Source: Paludibaculum fermentans
GTDB taxonomy: Bacteria; Acidobacteriota; Terriglobia; Bryobacterales; Bryobacteraceae
DNA length: 64,000 nucleotides
NCBI RefSeq assembly: GCF_015277775.1
Contig: NZ_CP063849.1
Location: 2,914,001-2,978,000, forward strand
Reading direction: 5' to 3'
A program made the translations under genes and the position numbers. The notes beneath the pieces were generated by a model. That model ran no database searches. It worked only from the letters and a program-made list of their open reading frames with translations, and was not told the DNA's origin. The stretch's first letter is position 1. Each line of letters begins with the position of its first letter. Of the stretch, positions 1-7,881 are shown piece by piece.

Positions 1-863
1 TGAATATTGGCTCCGCGCAGGGTCGGCGTGTTGATGCGATGCCGGAACTCCTGCGGCCGCGCGTCGCCGGCCAGATGCGTGGCGCGGTTGGTGTGGCCGT
101 TGGCATGGCAATCGAAGCAGGTGACGCCGCGGCTGACACGCTCAGAGCGGCGGTCTTCGGTGGCGTTGAACTGCTGCTGCGGGAAGGGTGTCACCAGCAG
201 GCGAAGTCCCTCCAACTGCTTGGGATTCAGGAGTCCGTTGAACACCTCATAGAAATTGTCGATGGTGATGAGCTTGCCTTTGGAGACATCGCCCAGATCG
301 GTGCGGGTGGTCAGAAAGATGGGTGGAGGAAAGTCGGGTAGGAAGTGGTCTGGAATGTCGTAATCCAGGTCGAAGCGGGTGAGGTCCCGGCTCTCCTGCT
401 TCTTCACCTCATCGATTTCGAACTTTGGGAAGATCATCCCGCCCTCAGGGTGATTGGGATGAGGCAGAGGCTCAAAGCCGGCGGGGTAGAGGCTGCGCTC
501 CCTGATCTGGTCCGGGGTCAATTTGGAGAGCTGGTCCCAGGTTGTGCCCGCGGCGAGTTTGACGCGCACACCCTGCTGCACGGCCTTGCCTCCGGACATG
601 CGGACGCCTTGGGCCGGGCGATTGCTGAGATCGTAGCGCTGCTCGAGTAGGGCCAGGTGCCGCCGCATGATCTCGGGCTTGGCCGCGACCATGCGGGTCA
701 TGATGGTCGAGAAAGTCTCGTGAATGTCGACCGGCGCGTAACTGGAAGGTTTCTTGCCGTCGTCCTGCGCGCGCAGCGTGCCAACGGACAGCAACAAGCA
801 GGCAGTCATGAATAAGCCGGCGGTCAACAGCGCCCATTCGAGTTTGCGAAGAATCGTTGTCAT
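1..863 (-). CDS. c-type cytochrome, secreted (3' end cut by window edge)
   Basis: The start is ATG at 863, preceded by a strong GGGAGG ribosome-binding site 4 bases away. The visible 287 residues begin with a signal-peptide-like hydrophobic stretch (about residues 12-32) ending in an A-Q type cleavage site. One heme-binding motif CFDCH lies at residues 249-253, so a covalent heme c in the periplasm is expected. The surrounding protein resembles the group often auto-annotated as 'cytochrome B6' in Acidobacteria, with some flavour of the di-heme peroxidase family, but the diagnostic C terminus lies outside the window. It is the last visible gene of a minus-strand operon after an FAD oxidoreductase (51-base gap), so an electron-transfer role is likely. 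The exact partner and substrate are unknown. Confidence 0.75.
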   Translation of the reverse strand, partial: MTTILRKLEWALLTAGLFMTACLLLSVGTLRAQDDGKKPSSYAPVDIHETFSTIMTRMVAAKPEIMRRHLALLEQRYDLSNRPAQGVRMSGGKAVQQGVRVKLAAGTTWDQLSKLTPDQIRERSLYPAGFEPLPHPNHPEGGMIFPKFEIDEVKKQESRDLTRFDLDYDIPDHFLPDFPPPIFLTTRTDLGDVSKGKLITIDNFYEVFNGLLNPKQLEGLRLLVTPFPQQQFNATEDRRSERVSRGVTCFDCHANGHTNRATHLAGDARPQEFRHRINTPTLRGANI

Positions 864-914
864 CGGACCTCCCGCGGATCCTTATGCACTTCGCGCGCCA
901 TCGCCGCAGGCCTT

Positions 915-1655
915 TCAATACCCGGCAAACTCCTCCGCGCGGATGTCGTCCTCGCGGATTCCGGCCTGACTGAGCATCGTGTGGAGCGCCTGCACCATTT
1001 GGGGCGGGCCGGCTACGTAGTAGAGCGGGGCTACGGCGTTCCGGAGATACCTGGACAGCATCGCCCGGTCAATTTTTCCGGTTTCGCCGTTCCAGCGCCG
1101 CTGCGATTTTGCCATTCCGGTCATCGTCGCAATCAGTTTGTAGTTCGGATTTTCCCGCTCGAGCGCCTGGAGTTCCTCGAGAAAGGGAGCGTCCTCGGGC
1201 CGTCGGTTCGAATAGAAGAGGAAGATGCGGCGAGGGAGTTCTTCTTCGGCCGCGCGCAGCACCATGCTCCGGAAGGGTGTGATGCCGATGCCGCCCGCCA
1301 AAAGGACGGCGGGTCGCGGCGAGGCGCCGTCGAGTGTCAGGTCACCCGCGGGACCAGTCAGATGAACCGACGTACCGACCCGTAGAGACTGCAACGTGCG
1401 TTTGAAGGCCGAATCCCGCAGGCGTGTAGCGATCATCAGGCTCGCCTCGTGGGGGCTGCTCGCGATAGAGAATGTTCGCGTGTTCCCTTCCCCATCCGTT
1501 TGCTTGGGATCGATCAGAGTCATGTCCAGATACTGGCCTGCCTGGAAGGACCAGTGCGACGGCCTTTCAAAACGGAGGGCCAGCGTGCGCTCGGCGACTT
1601 CCTGCCGGCTCAACAGCTTGGACAGAGGGCTGGGCGCGACTGCAGCGGCGCTCAT
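915..1655 (-). CDS. FAD/NAD(P)H-binding oxidoreductase, ferredoxin reductase-like
   Basis: 246 residues, the length of a stand-alone ferredoxin-NADP reductase-type module. An N-terminal FAD-binding barrel carries the R-x-F-S type motif at residues 60-63 (RTFS). It is followed by a nucleotide-binding domain with the glycine-rich LAGGIGITPF motif at 119-128 and a YYVAGPP motif near residue 210. The family transfers electrons between NAD(P)H and a one- or two-electron carrier. No iron-sulfur domain is attached, so the partner must be separate. The gene sits 19 bases after a small conserved-looking protein and 51 bases before a c-type cytochrome, all on the minus strand, which suggests one transcript. 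The enzyme is soluble, with no signal peptide. The physiological acceptor cannot be read from the sequence. Confidence 0.88.
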   Translation of the reverse strand: MSAAAVAPSPLSKLLSRQEVAERTLALRFERPSHWSFQAGQYLDMTLIDPKQTDGEGNTRTFSIASSPHEASLMIATRLRDSAFKRTLQSLRVGTSVHLTGPAGDLTLDGASPRPAVLLAGGIGITPFRSMVLRAAEEELPRRIFLFYSNRRPEDAPFLEELQALERENPNYKLIATMTGMAKSQRRWNGETGKIDRAMLSRYLRNAVAPLYYVAGPPQMVQALHTMLSQAGIREDDIRAEEFAGY

Positions 1656-1674
1656 GCCGGCACCACTTCGCGGT

Positions 1675-2112
1675 TCATAGCTCCCCCACCATGTGTTCGA
1701 TCCCGCTGGAGGTGTAGTAGCGGGCGACCAACGGGCGCCGGGTCTCGAGAACTTTCCAAGCCTCGACTTTCCTCGACTCGGTGGGACAGTGTACGGCGAC
1801 GAACGCCTCGCCCCGTTTCGCCGCGGCCAGATCCCTGTCGGCGTAGGCGGCCTCGGTGCCGATGGTTCGAGACAGTTCCGTCATCAGCAAGCCCCACAGA
1901 CCGTCCTGGTACAGGTGTTCCTCGGCGAACTGGACCACCTCTTCGCCGGTTGCCGCGATGACGTCTTCCTCGACCTGGCCGGCGAGACGGAGCTCCGCCA
2001 GGGCGGCATTGGCATCAGCGAAGTTCGGAAAAACGGCCAGTACATGGCGTTCCGGAAAGAACACCCCGAACGCGTTGTCTGCCCCTTTGAAGAATGTGGC
2101 CAAGCGGCTCAT
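1675..2112 (-). CDS. small soluble protein of unknown function, operon leader
   Basis: 145 residues. ATG at 2112 was chosen over an upstream in-frame start at 2295 because it has a near-perfect AAAGGAGG site 9 bases upstream and the extra upstream residues are low-complexity Pro/Arg/Gly. There is no signal peptide or membrane segment. The N-terminal half (FPERHVLAVFPNFADANAAL) looks like the alternating strand-helix pattern of small 'general stress protein 17M-like' domains, in which a residue pair reads as a hydrophobic strand followed by an Ala-rich helix. This is a weak resemblance only. It is first in the minus-strand operon with the FAD oxidoreductase and cytochrome, so a redox- or stress-linked role is an inference from context. 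Confidence 0.7.
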   Translation of the reverse strand: MSRLATFFKGADNAFGVFFPERHVLAVFPNFADANAALAELRLAGQVEEDVIAATGEEVVQFAEEHLYQDGLWGLLMTELSRTIGTEAAYADRDLAAAKRGEAFVAVHCPTESRKVEAWKVLETRRPLVARYYTSSGIEHMVGEL

Positions 2113-2607
2113 CCGGAATCTGCCTCCTTTTCCGTACGTTGGATTACGCCTCGCGGAGACGGCCTGGTCCGCTGCGGCGCCAGTCCGCGGAGCGGGGGCA
2201 CCGCCCCGTCTCCGGAGAGGACTACCTGCTCTCAGAGCACGTAGAGGCCCAGCTCGCGGGTAGGGGGACGACTGCCCAATTGCGAGGGACGACATCGACC
2301 AGATTCAATCCGGGCGGCTATTCGTGGAAGGCCTCCCGATTGCCGCGGAGTTGGCCTGGATTGCGGTGGGCCGACGTGCGAGGGGACTGGTCATGACGCC
2401 ATATGGTCACGTGACCAAACTGCGCCGCCAGTGGGGGGTCCTCGTTGGAAGCAGGTTCTTGGAAGGCTGGAGGGGTGCTGCACGCGCGACTGCTGATTCC
2501 GGGGCGGAAGGGGCGGAGCTGAAGATCCGCGCAGCATGAATGCCGCCCCACAAGATGAGTGCTGCCCCATCAGCGGCTGTAGCAGATTCGGATTGACCGC
2601 GGGTTGG
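2113..2607. other. intergenic region with one perfect palindrome
   Basis: About 495 bases without a convincing gene. Short frames here have no recognisable motif and no ribosome-binding site. It holds the promoter region of the minus-strand operon starting at 2112 and the perfect palindrome at 2404-2417. Confidence 0.5.
2404..2417. promoter_or_regulatory. perfect 14-bp palindrome, possible operator
   Basis: TGGTCACGTGACCA reads the same on both strands with no spacer. It lies about 290 bases upstream of the start at 2112, and about 190 bases past the stop of the AraC-like gene. The E-box-like core CACGTG and dyad suggest a dimeric regulator site, but no cognate regulator can be named. Confidence 0.3.
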
Positions 2608-3543
2608 CTACTGCGGGGTCGTGTTGAACGGGGAGGGGATTTCGGTGAAAGTGCCGCGCATTAAGACGGATGGGGCCATGCCCACCATCTGATTGAAGGT
2701 GCGCGTCAGGTGGGCGGCGTCGGCGAAGTCCGCGGCCTGGGCGGCGTCCGCGATCGTGCGCTGGGAGCCTATGGCCAGCATCGCGCGGGTCAGCTTGCGC
2801 CACAGCATGTAGCGGCTGAAGGGAAGGCCCACCTGCTGCCGGAAGAGGTGGGCGAACCGGCTGGGCGAGAGGAAGGCCAGCGCGGCGGCGGCCTCCAGGG
2901 AGATGCGCAGGTCATCAGAGACCTGGATGTGGTGCAAGACTTTGGTGACCCGCGGGTCCAGGCGGCGGCGCGGCGGGGGGCCGGAGCTTAGGGCTTGGGC
3001 GCAGTGGCGGATGAGCGCGCAGGCTTCCGGGGGTGGGCAGGGTTGCTCCCCTGAAGACGCGCGGGTCGCGGGCCGCACTGCTGGGTGGGTTGGAGCGTTT
3101 CGGCGGGTTATCCGCTCACTTGCGTTCGCGGCTCCGTTTGCCGCGGGGGGCATGGGGACATCCGTGAAGCTGCGCAGTTCTGATACGGGGGCCGCGAGAC
3201 GGGCCTCGGAGAGAGTGGTGATGTCCTCGGTGAGCACGGCGCGCAGCCAGGCTCCTTCGCTGGCTTCCGGATCGACGAAGAGCATGGCGCCGAAGGCTCC
3301 GCTGCAGTCGAAGGAGTGGACGGCGTCGGGCTGGACGATGATGCCGTGCGCCTGGCGCCATTGCCCGTCCCGGCCCGCTACCGCGATGGGGTCATCGAGC
3401 GAGATGACGATCTGGATGGCGTGGTGCGCGTGCGGCGGGACCACGCCCCGGGCGCGGCCGATGAGGAGAAAGCCACCGTCCCAGAGGTACCAGCGGGGTT
3501 CGCTCAGCCAGCGGTAGGCTGCGTCGTTGGGCGGTGCGGTCAG
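2608..3543 (-). CDS. AraC-family transcriptional regulator (probable CTG start)
   Basis: The C-terminal third carries two helix-turn-helix motifs typical of AraC/XylS proteins (LSPSRFAHLFRQQVGLPFSRY, then DFADAAHLTRTFNQMVG). The N-terminal part looks like a cupin-type sensor domain rich in His (HAHHAIQI). The first in-frame ATG/GTG is GTG at 3444. However, the frame stays open and protein-like for 33 more codons (RWYLWDGGFLLIGRAR), matching how such sensor domains usually begin. Those codons start at CTG 3541-3543, which has GGAGG five bases upstream. I therefore extend the gene to 3543 (311 residues); the GTG start would give 278. It is divergent from the DedA-rhodanese gene at 3720, a possible target. 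The inducer is unknown. Confidence 0.8.
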   Translation of the reverse strand: MTAPPNDAAYRWLSEPRWYLWDGGFLLIGRARGVVPPHAHHAIQIVISLDDPIAVAGRDGQWRQAHGIIVQPDAVHSFDCSGAFGAMLFVDPEASEGAWLRAVLTEDITTLSEARLAAPVSELRSFTDVPMPPAANGAANASERITRRNAPTHPAVRPATRASSGEQPCPPPEACALIRHCAQALSSGPPPRRRLDPRVTKVLHHIQVSDDLRISLEAAAALAFLSPSRFAHLFRQQVGLPFSRYMLWRKLTRAMLAIGSQRTIADAAQAADFADAAHLTRTFNQMVGMAPSVLMRGTFTEIPSPFNTTPQ

Positions 3544-3604
3544 GGGGGCCTCCGGCTCTTACTGTAGCTGCTTTGTCGAAGAAGTTTAGCTGATGTGTTC
3601 AAGC

Positions 3605-3679
3605 CCTGGGAAGGATCCCCAGGCTATCTTCTATTCGTGGTCAAGAATAAACAAGCAAGCCGGCAGGCCGGTTCCGGCC
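3605..3679. repeat. two small hairpins between divergent genes
   Basis: CCTGGG (3605-3610) pairs with CCCAGG (3618-3623), and GGCCGG-TT-CCGGCC at 3666-3679 is a perfect inverted repeat. Both lie in the divergent promoter region between the AraC-like gene and the DedA-like gene. They could be operators or mRNA leader hairpins. Confidence 0.35.
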
Positions 3680-3719
3680 GGTATGACGCAAGATGTTCCA
3701 GCGAGCGGGGGTGGACGGC

Positions 3720-4649
3720 ATGAGTGGAATGGTCGCGTTTCTCGGGCATTACGGTTACGCCGCGCTGTTCGGGTGCGTTCTGCTGGAGCAGCTCGGGTTG
3801 CCCTTGCCGGCCGCTCCGCTGCTGCTGGCCGCCGGCGCCCTGGCCGGATTGGGCGAACTGAACCTGGCGGCGGCGTGGCTGCTGGCGGTGGGAGCTTCGC
3901 TGATTGGGGATTCGCTCTGGTATTACCTGGGAAAGACGCGCGGGCTGCCGGTGCTGCGACTGCTGTGCAGGATCTCGCTGGAGCCGGATGCGTGCGTGCG
4001 GCGGACCAACCTGGCGTATTCCAAACACGGGACACGCTGGCTGCTGTTCGCCAAGTTTGTGCCGGGATTGGGGACGGTGGCTCCTCCGATGGCGGGCGTG
4101 TATGGGCTGGGTATTGGGTGGTTCCTCGCCATGGATGGCGCGGGTGCGGGGTTATGGGCTGGAGTCTTTCTGTTGGCCGGCTGGTGCTTTCGCGGCCAGA
4201 TGGATGCGATTGCCTTCCAGACGGAGCGGCTGGGCGGATGGGTGGGCCTCGCCGCGGCAGGCGCGCTCGTGGTGTATCTCCTATTTAAGTACTTCGAGAG
4301 AAGACGGGTGCACCGTGCACTGCGGGTGGCGCGGATTGCACCGATGGAGTTGAAACGACGACTGGAGTTGGGCGAAGCGGTGACGATTGTCGACCTGCGG
4401 AATTCATTCGAGTGGGAGGCCGGGCGGATTCCCGGGTCCTTTGTGCTGACAGAGGAGGAGTTGGACGCGTTTGTACCGGCTTTCCCGGAAGCAGAGATGA
4501 TTCTCTATTGCTCGTGCCCGAATGAGGTGTCCAGTGCGGCGGCGGCGGCGATCCGGCTGCAGCGGAGAGGGGTGCGGCTGGTCCGGCCGCTGGAGGGCGG
4601 GTTCCCACTGTGGACGGAGCTGGGGTTTCCGGTGGAAGTGGCGAGGTAG
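3720..4649 (+). CDS. DedA-family membrane protein fused to a rhodanese domain
   Basis: 309 residues from ATG 3720, which follows a GGGGGTGG stretch; ATG 3693 is an in-frame alternative adding nine residues. The first 200 residues are a DedA/SNARE-associated membrane protein: a hydrophobic start, an E-Q-L-G-L-P-L-P-type re-entrant motif, the F-V-P-G-L-G-T motif and several membrane segments, ending in KYFERRR. The last 100 residues are a rhodanese-like domain (IVDLRNSFEWEAGRIPGS) with a loop cysteine in YCSCPNE. DedA proteins are linked to lipid flipping and membrane homeostasis. The rhodanese part would lie in the cytoplasm and may handle sulfur or act as a redox sensor. Such fusions are known in several phyla. 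It is divergent from the AraC regulator. Confidence 0.88.
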   Translation: MSGMVAFLGHYGYAALFGCVLLEQLGLPLPAAPLLLAAGALAGLGELNLAAAWLLAVGASLIGDSLWYYLGKTRGLPVLRLLCRISLEPDACVRRTNLAYSKHGTRWLLFAKFVPGLGTVAPPMAGVYGLGIGWFLAMDGAGAGLWAGVFLLAGWCFRGQMDAIAFQTERLGGWVGLAAAGALVVYLLFKYFERRRVHRALRVARIAPMELKRRLELGEAVTIVDLRNSFEWEAGRIPGSFVLTEEELDAFVPAFPEAEMILYCSCPNEVSSAAAAAIRLQRRGVRLVRPLEGGFPLWTELGFPVEVAR

Positions 4650-4736
4650 GCGAGGGGAAGGTACGCCAAATTCCGGCCACGCGGGAGCTGGCTATGGATT
4701 GCGGTTTTCGTGCGGTTTGGGACGGATGTGAGCGAT

Positions 4737-5543
4737 TTAGACGCGGGGGTGGCGCTTGCGGTGCGCCCACGCCAGCAGGGCCGCGGCCAAGGCGACGCCC
4801 GCTGCGTAGGACGGCTCGGGAATTCCGGTGGGCGTCACGGATTCGAAGGTCGAGCCGATGCGGAGCTCATCCATTGTGAAGCCGCCGTAGTTGTTGATCG
4901 TCAGAAAGTCGATCAGGCCCACGTCCAGGTTTGTTTTCGTTGCGTCCGCGACGCCTGGTTCCGGTAGACCCGGGGTGGGATTCAGGTACAACGAGAGGGA
5001 ATCGTTGCCAGGATGGAAGTCGGCCCTGAGGACGAAGAGAACAGTCTGCCCGGCGACCACGGGCACGGACGAGAGGCTGAGGTCGTTGACCGGGCCTTCC
5101 AGGCCGTAGAAGGACTGGTTGCCGGACAGGCCGGCGAATACCGAGCCGATGTTCAGGCCGCCGTAGTAGCCGAAGCCGGCATCGGGCCGCAGCAGAAAGC
5201 TGAGGTAGACCGTGGTGTTGTCGGCGCCTTGTTGCGTGCCCAGGTAGCGGACCCAGGTGGCGACCGACGAACCCTGATTGGGCGGTTGCGAGCCGGGCGT
5301 GGAGAGTGAGCCGCCGGAGACCGCCAAGGCTCCGGAGGTGAGCGAAGCGGCTCCAATGGTTGCGTCGAGGCCGCCGGGCGTGCCCCAGGTTCCGGACCAG
5401 CCGGAGCCGCCGTTCTGCAGGAAGAGGCTCGAGCCGGACGGGTAGGAGAAGCTTTCGTATTGGTAGAGCGTGCCGCCACTGGCCAGGGCGCCGGTCCAGA
5501 GGCAGGCTGCGCAGAGCTTGTGCATCCACGGATTCTTGGGCAT
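4737..5543 (-). CDS. PEP-CTERM sorted exported protein
   Basis: 268 residues from ATG 5543, which has GGAGGG eight bases upstream; a longer frame to 5915 is rejected as Pro/Arg-rich. The signal peptide covers about residues 1-24 (LCAACLWTGALASG). The body is rich in Gly, Ser and Leu with a concanavalin/LamG-like look, for example SWSG-type beta strands. The C terminus is a textbook sorting tail: PEP near residue 243, a hydrophobic helix, then a basic HRKRH end, recognised by exosortase and processed at the cell envelope. The function of the exported part is unknown. It is convergent with the DedA-rhodanese gene, leaving an 87-base gap. Confidence 0.85.
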   Translation of the reverse strand: MPKNPWMHKLCAACLWTGALASGGTLYQYESFSYPSGSSLFLQNGGSGWSGTWGTPGGLDATIGAASLTSGALAVSGGSLSTPGSQPPNQGSSVATWVRYLGTQQGADNTTVYLSFLLRPDAGFGYYGGLNIGSVFAGLSGNQSFYGLEGPVNDLSLSSVPVVAGQTVLFVLRADFHPGNDSLSLYLNPTPGLPEPGVADATKTNLDVGLIDFLTINNYGGFTMDELRIGSTFESVTPTGIPEPSYAAGVALAAALLAWAHRKRHPRV

Positions 5544-6505
5544 GTGGTCCCTCCAGGGTGTTCTGATCATTCTACGCGTTGTCACGGGGCGGCGCAGGAG
5601 GGGTTGGTGGTGGAGCGGCGGAGGATGCGCCCGGGATCGGTTGTGGACTTGGCTGAACACGCTCGGATGGGGAGGCTGGCTCGCTCGGCCGTTGGGTGGC
5701 GGCTGTTTGTTGTCTCCCCGCTGCTTCCAGTCGCGGCTCGGAACACGGATCGCCGCTTTGTGGACACAGGGGCCGTGCGGCCGGGTTGGTGGGGACTTTC
5801 CGCGAGTTATGCACTGACTCACGTTTGCGACTCCATGCGCTTGGGCGGCCCGGCGAACCTTGAGAGTCGCGAGGGTCACTCTCTGCGTCGTGGCGCTCTC
5901 ACTGAGGCCCAGCATCCAGTTAGTCCTGGGGGCGATTACCGGATTCGTGGTCCAAGGAATGTTCTCGTTGGTCTGAATCGCGCTGAATTAACTCGGGTTG
6001 GTGACCGCCATCAATTGGGGTGGGAAGCCGGTCCTACTACTGGAGAAATGGGGAAAATATAATTACGGCGGTCCCTTGTCCCTTGAAGGCTCACGGACCG
6101 AACCCAAACGGCAATCTAACGAAGAGTCCTTGGCGGGCCGTTCCGTGTTATCGGGGGCCGTCTCCATTTAGCTGGTGCGCGTTGCGGCTTGCGATATCGC
6201 TACCGGCCTTGGATTTGTAATTCTCCACGACGAAACCAAGAAACATGAGCGCGCCTAGTTCGCCTGCGGCCAGTTGACGCCTATTACCTGCCCAACAATT
6301 GCTCGACACAGCCTCCGTCATCGCCAACTGGCGGTTGGACCTGGCATGAGGAATCTTGTCAGTGCATCTTGTGTGAGCAAACTTCGGAGGCAGTGTCCAA
6401 ACAGACAGATGACGTGGCATGCCTGAAACATTCACTCTCAACTTGTTTTGGACAGCAGAGAAACTATTTGCACAATCCGCAAGTCTTGTGATAGTCTTTC
6501 TCACC
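5544..6505. other. gene-poor region
   Basis: About 960 bases between two divergent PEP-CTERM genes. Open frames exist on both strands but are short of hydrophobic-core pattern, lack ribosome-binding sites and match nothing I recognise. It may hold decayed sequence. A candidate promoter for the downstream gene (TTGCAC near 6470, GATAGT near 6491, about 16 bases apart) lies at its right end. Confidence 0.4.
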
Positions 6506-7189
6506 ATGCAACTGGGAAGCCTTACTATTATCAGTCTGCTCTCTGTGTCTTTCGCCTCGGGAGCCACACTTTACACACAACCCCTAGTTTGGACTTCGGG
6601 CAACAATGTGGGCAGCGTCTGGACATCCCACGTGGACGCCGCGGTCAACGGATGGCGGACTTACGATAATTTTTCGCTGGCATCCTCGGCCGTGATAGGC
6701 CAGGCAACCTGGTATGGCATCTACCTCGATTCTGCCCTCGCAAACGGAACTCCGAATACATCCTCCTGGCAGGTGTCGTTTTACGCCGACGCTGCCGGAG
6801 TACCTGGAGCACAGCTTTCCAACACCACGCTGAATCTGGCTGACGTGACGGTGCAGAATCTCGGGACCGGGTTTTTCGGAGCGGAAGCCGTCACCGTTTA
6901 CCAATTCTCGGCGAACCTTTCTCCGTTCGCCGCTACCGCGGCCACTACTTACTGGTTCTCCCCGTGGAGCAACGGGCCCACCTTCTTTAACCTCCTTGGG
7001 TTGGTGGCCGGAACCGGCGGGGACAACGCAACTTACCAGGAAAGCTTGAGCGCCGGCAGCGTGTCGGGCACATTCGTCCGCGGCAGCGACAGGGCTTTCT
7101 CCCTGGCGGAAGTCCCCGAGCCCTCCACCAACCTGCTGATCCTCTCCGGCATCGGCGTCCTGGCTCTTCTCCGCCGCCGTCGCGCGTAG
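6506..7189 (+). CDS. PEP-CTERM sorted exported protein
   Basis: 227 residues from ATG 6506. An upstream in-frame ATG at 6419 would add 29 residues, but the shorter form gives a normal signal peptide (LTIISLLSVSFASGA). The body is Ser/Thr/Ala/Asn-rich and beta-like (AVNGWRTYDNFSLASS), a pattern common in secreted PEP-CTERM proteins of the 'choice-of-anchor' kind. The tail is VPEPST, a hydrophobic helix and RRRRA. The ribosome-binding site is weak. The exact role is unknown; envelope attachment or release through exosortase is expected. Its base usage is slightly more AT-rich than its neighbours. Confidence 0.82.
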   Translation: MQLGSLTIISLLSVSFASGATLYTQPLVWTSGNNVGSVWTSHVDAAVNGWRTYDNFSLASSAVIGQATWYGIYLDSALANGTPNTSSWQVSFYADAAGVPGAQLSNTTLNLADVTVQNLGTGFFGAEAVTVYQFSANLSPFAATAATTYWFSPWSNGPTFFNLLGLVAGTGGDNATYQESLSAGSVSGTFVRGSDRAFSLAEVPEPSTNLLILSGIGVLALLRRRRA

Positions 7190-7237
7190 CTGAATGAGGC
7201 AGGGGCCGTGCAGCCGCGAGAAGCCGGCCACCGGCTG

Positions 7238-7714
7238 TCAGCCTTCCAGTAATTTGCGGAGAAAGACCAGTTGTCCCAGGTGGTATGAGTTGTGGTCCGC
7301 CACCAGCAAGGCTTCCCGCAGCAGGGTCTGGCCTGTGCCGTGGGGCAAAGGTGCGTAGAGGTCGTGCGCGGCATCCGCTATGAGCGCGCGCATCTCCGCC
7401 AGGTCCTGCTGAAACTGGCTTACCGATCGCTGCCACGCCTCGTCGCTGGGTGGTTCCGCGCTCGCCGGCCAATAGTCATCGGGGAACGTCCTGTCGACAT
7501 ACGCGGGATTGCGGCTGAAGTCGAGAATATCTTCCTGCGCGAGGCGTAAATGCTCGAGCAGTTCCCAGGCCGAATGAGGTGCACCTGGCGGCTTTACCCC
7601 GCGCAGGGCCGAGGGAAAGTCAGCCAACGCGTCCTCGAAGGAGAGGTGCGCGCCTTCCATTCGCAGCAGGTTGTCGAGATGCGCGCGGAGGGAGGAATTG
7701 TCCTGGTGGCCCAT
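7238..7714 (-). CDS. DinB-family protein
   Basis: 158 residues, the usual DinB/YfiT length for a four-helix bundle. Metal-ligand histidines are visible in the WELLEHLR segment and in HNSYHLGQ near the C terminus (about residues 141-148), and in family members such histidines bind a divalent metal. Proteins of this family include thiol-dependent transferases (bacillithiol, mycothiol) and damage-inducible proteins of unknown action, so the substrate is not predictable. It is followed on the same strand, 167 bases away across a hairpin, by the alcohol dehydrogenase further upstream in transcription order. Confidence 0.85.
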   Translation of the reverse strand: MGHQDNSSLRAHLDNLLRMEGAHLSFEDALADFPSALRGVKPPGAPHSAWELLEHLRLAQEDILDFSRNPAYVDRTFPDDYWPASAEPPSDEAWQRSVSQFQQDLAEMRALIADAAHDLYAPLPHGTGQTLLREALLVADHNSYHLGQLVFLRKLLEG

Positions 7715-7738
7715 GGCTCAGTTTCGCAGATTGGGGGA

Positions 7739-7756
7739 GTGAGGTCCGAACCTCAC
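7739..7756. repeat. small hairpin, possible terminator of the dehydrogenase gene
   Basis: GTGAGG and CCTCAC pair around a six-base loop. It lies 126 bases past the stop of the minus-strand dehydrogenase gene and just upstream of the DinB-like start at 7714. There is no T-run, so termination activity is doubtful. Confidence 0.3.
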
Positions 7757-7881
7757 GCCGCGCCGCCACGCCGGTGTTTTCGCGTGTCGCTGGGAGCAAG
7801 GCCGGGAGAGGAGAGTGCCTCCCCCGGACCAGCAGTACCGGGCGCGACAGGTTCGATGGGTTCGGCCCCCCTACGCCCGGA

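Noticed and set aside
472-918. 148-codon minus-strand frame over the cytochrome start
   Set aside because: Out of phase with the cytochrome gene, which has a signal peptide, heme motif and a strong ribosome-binding site.
5560-5915. Longer N terminus of the PEP-CTERM protein at 4737
   Set aside because: The upstream residues are Pro/Arg/His-rich and would bury the signal peptide; ATG 5543 has a strong GGAGGG site.
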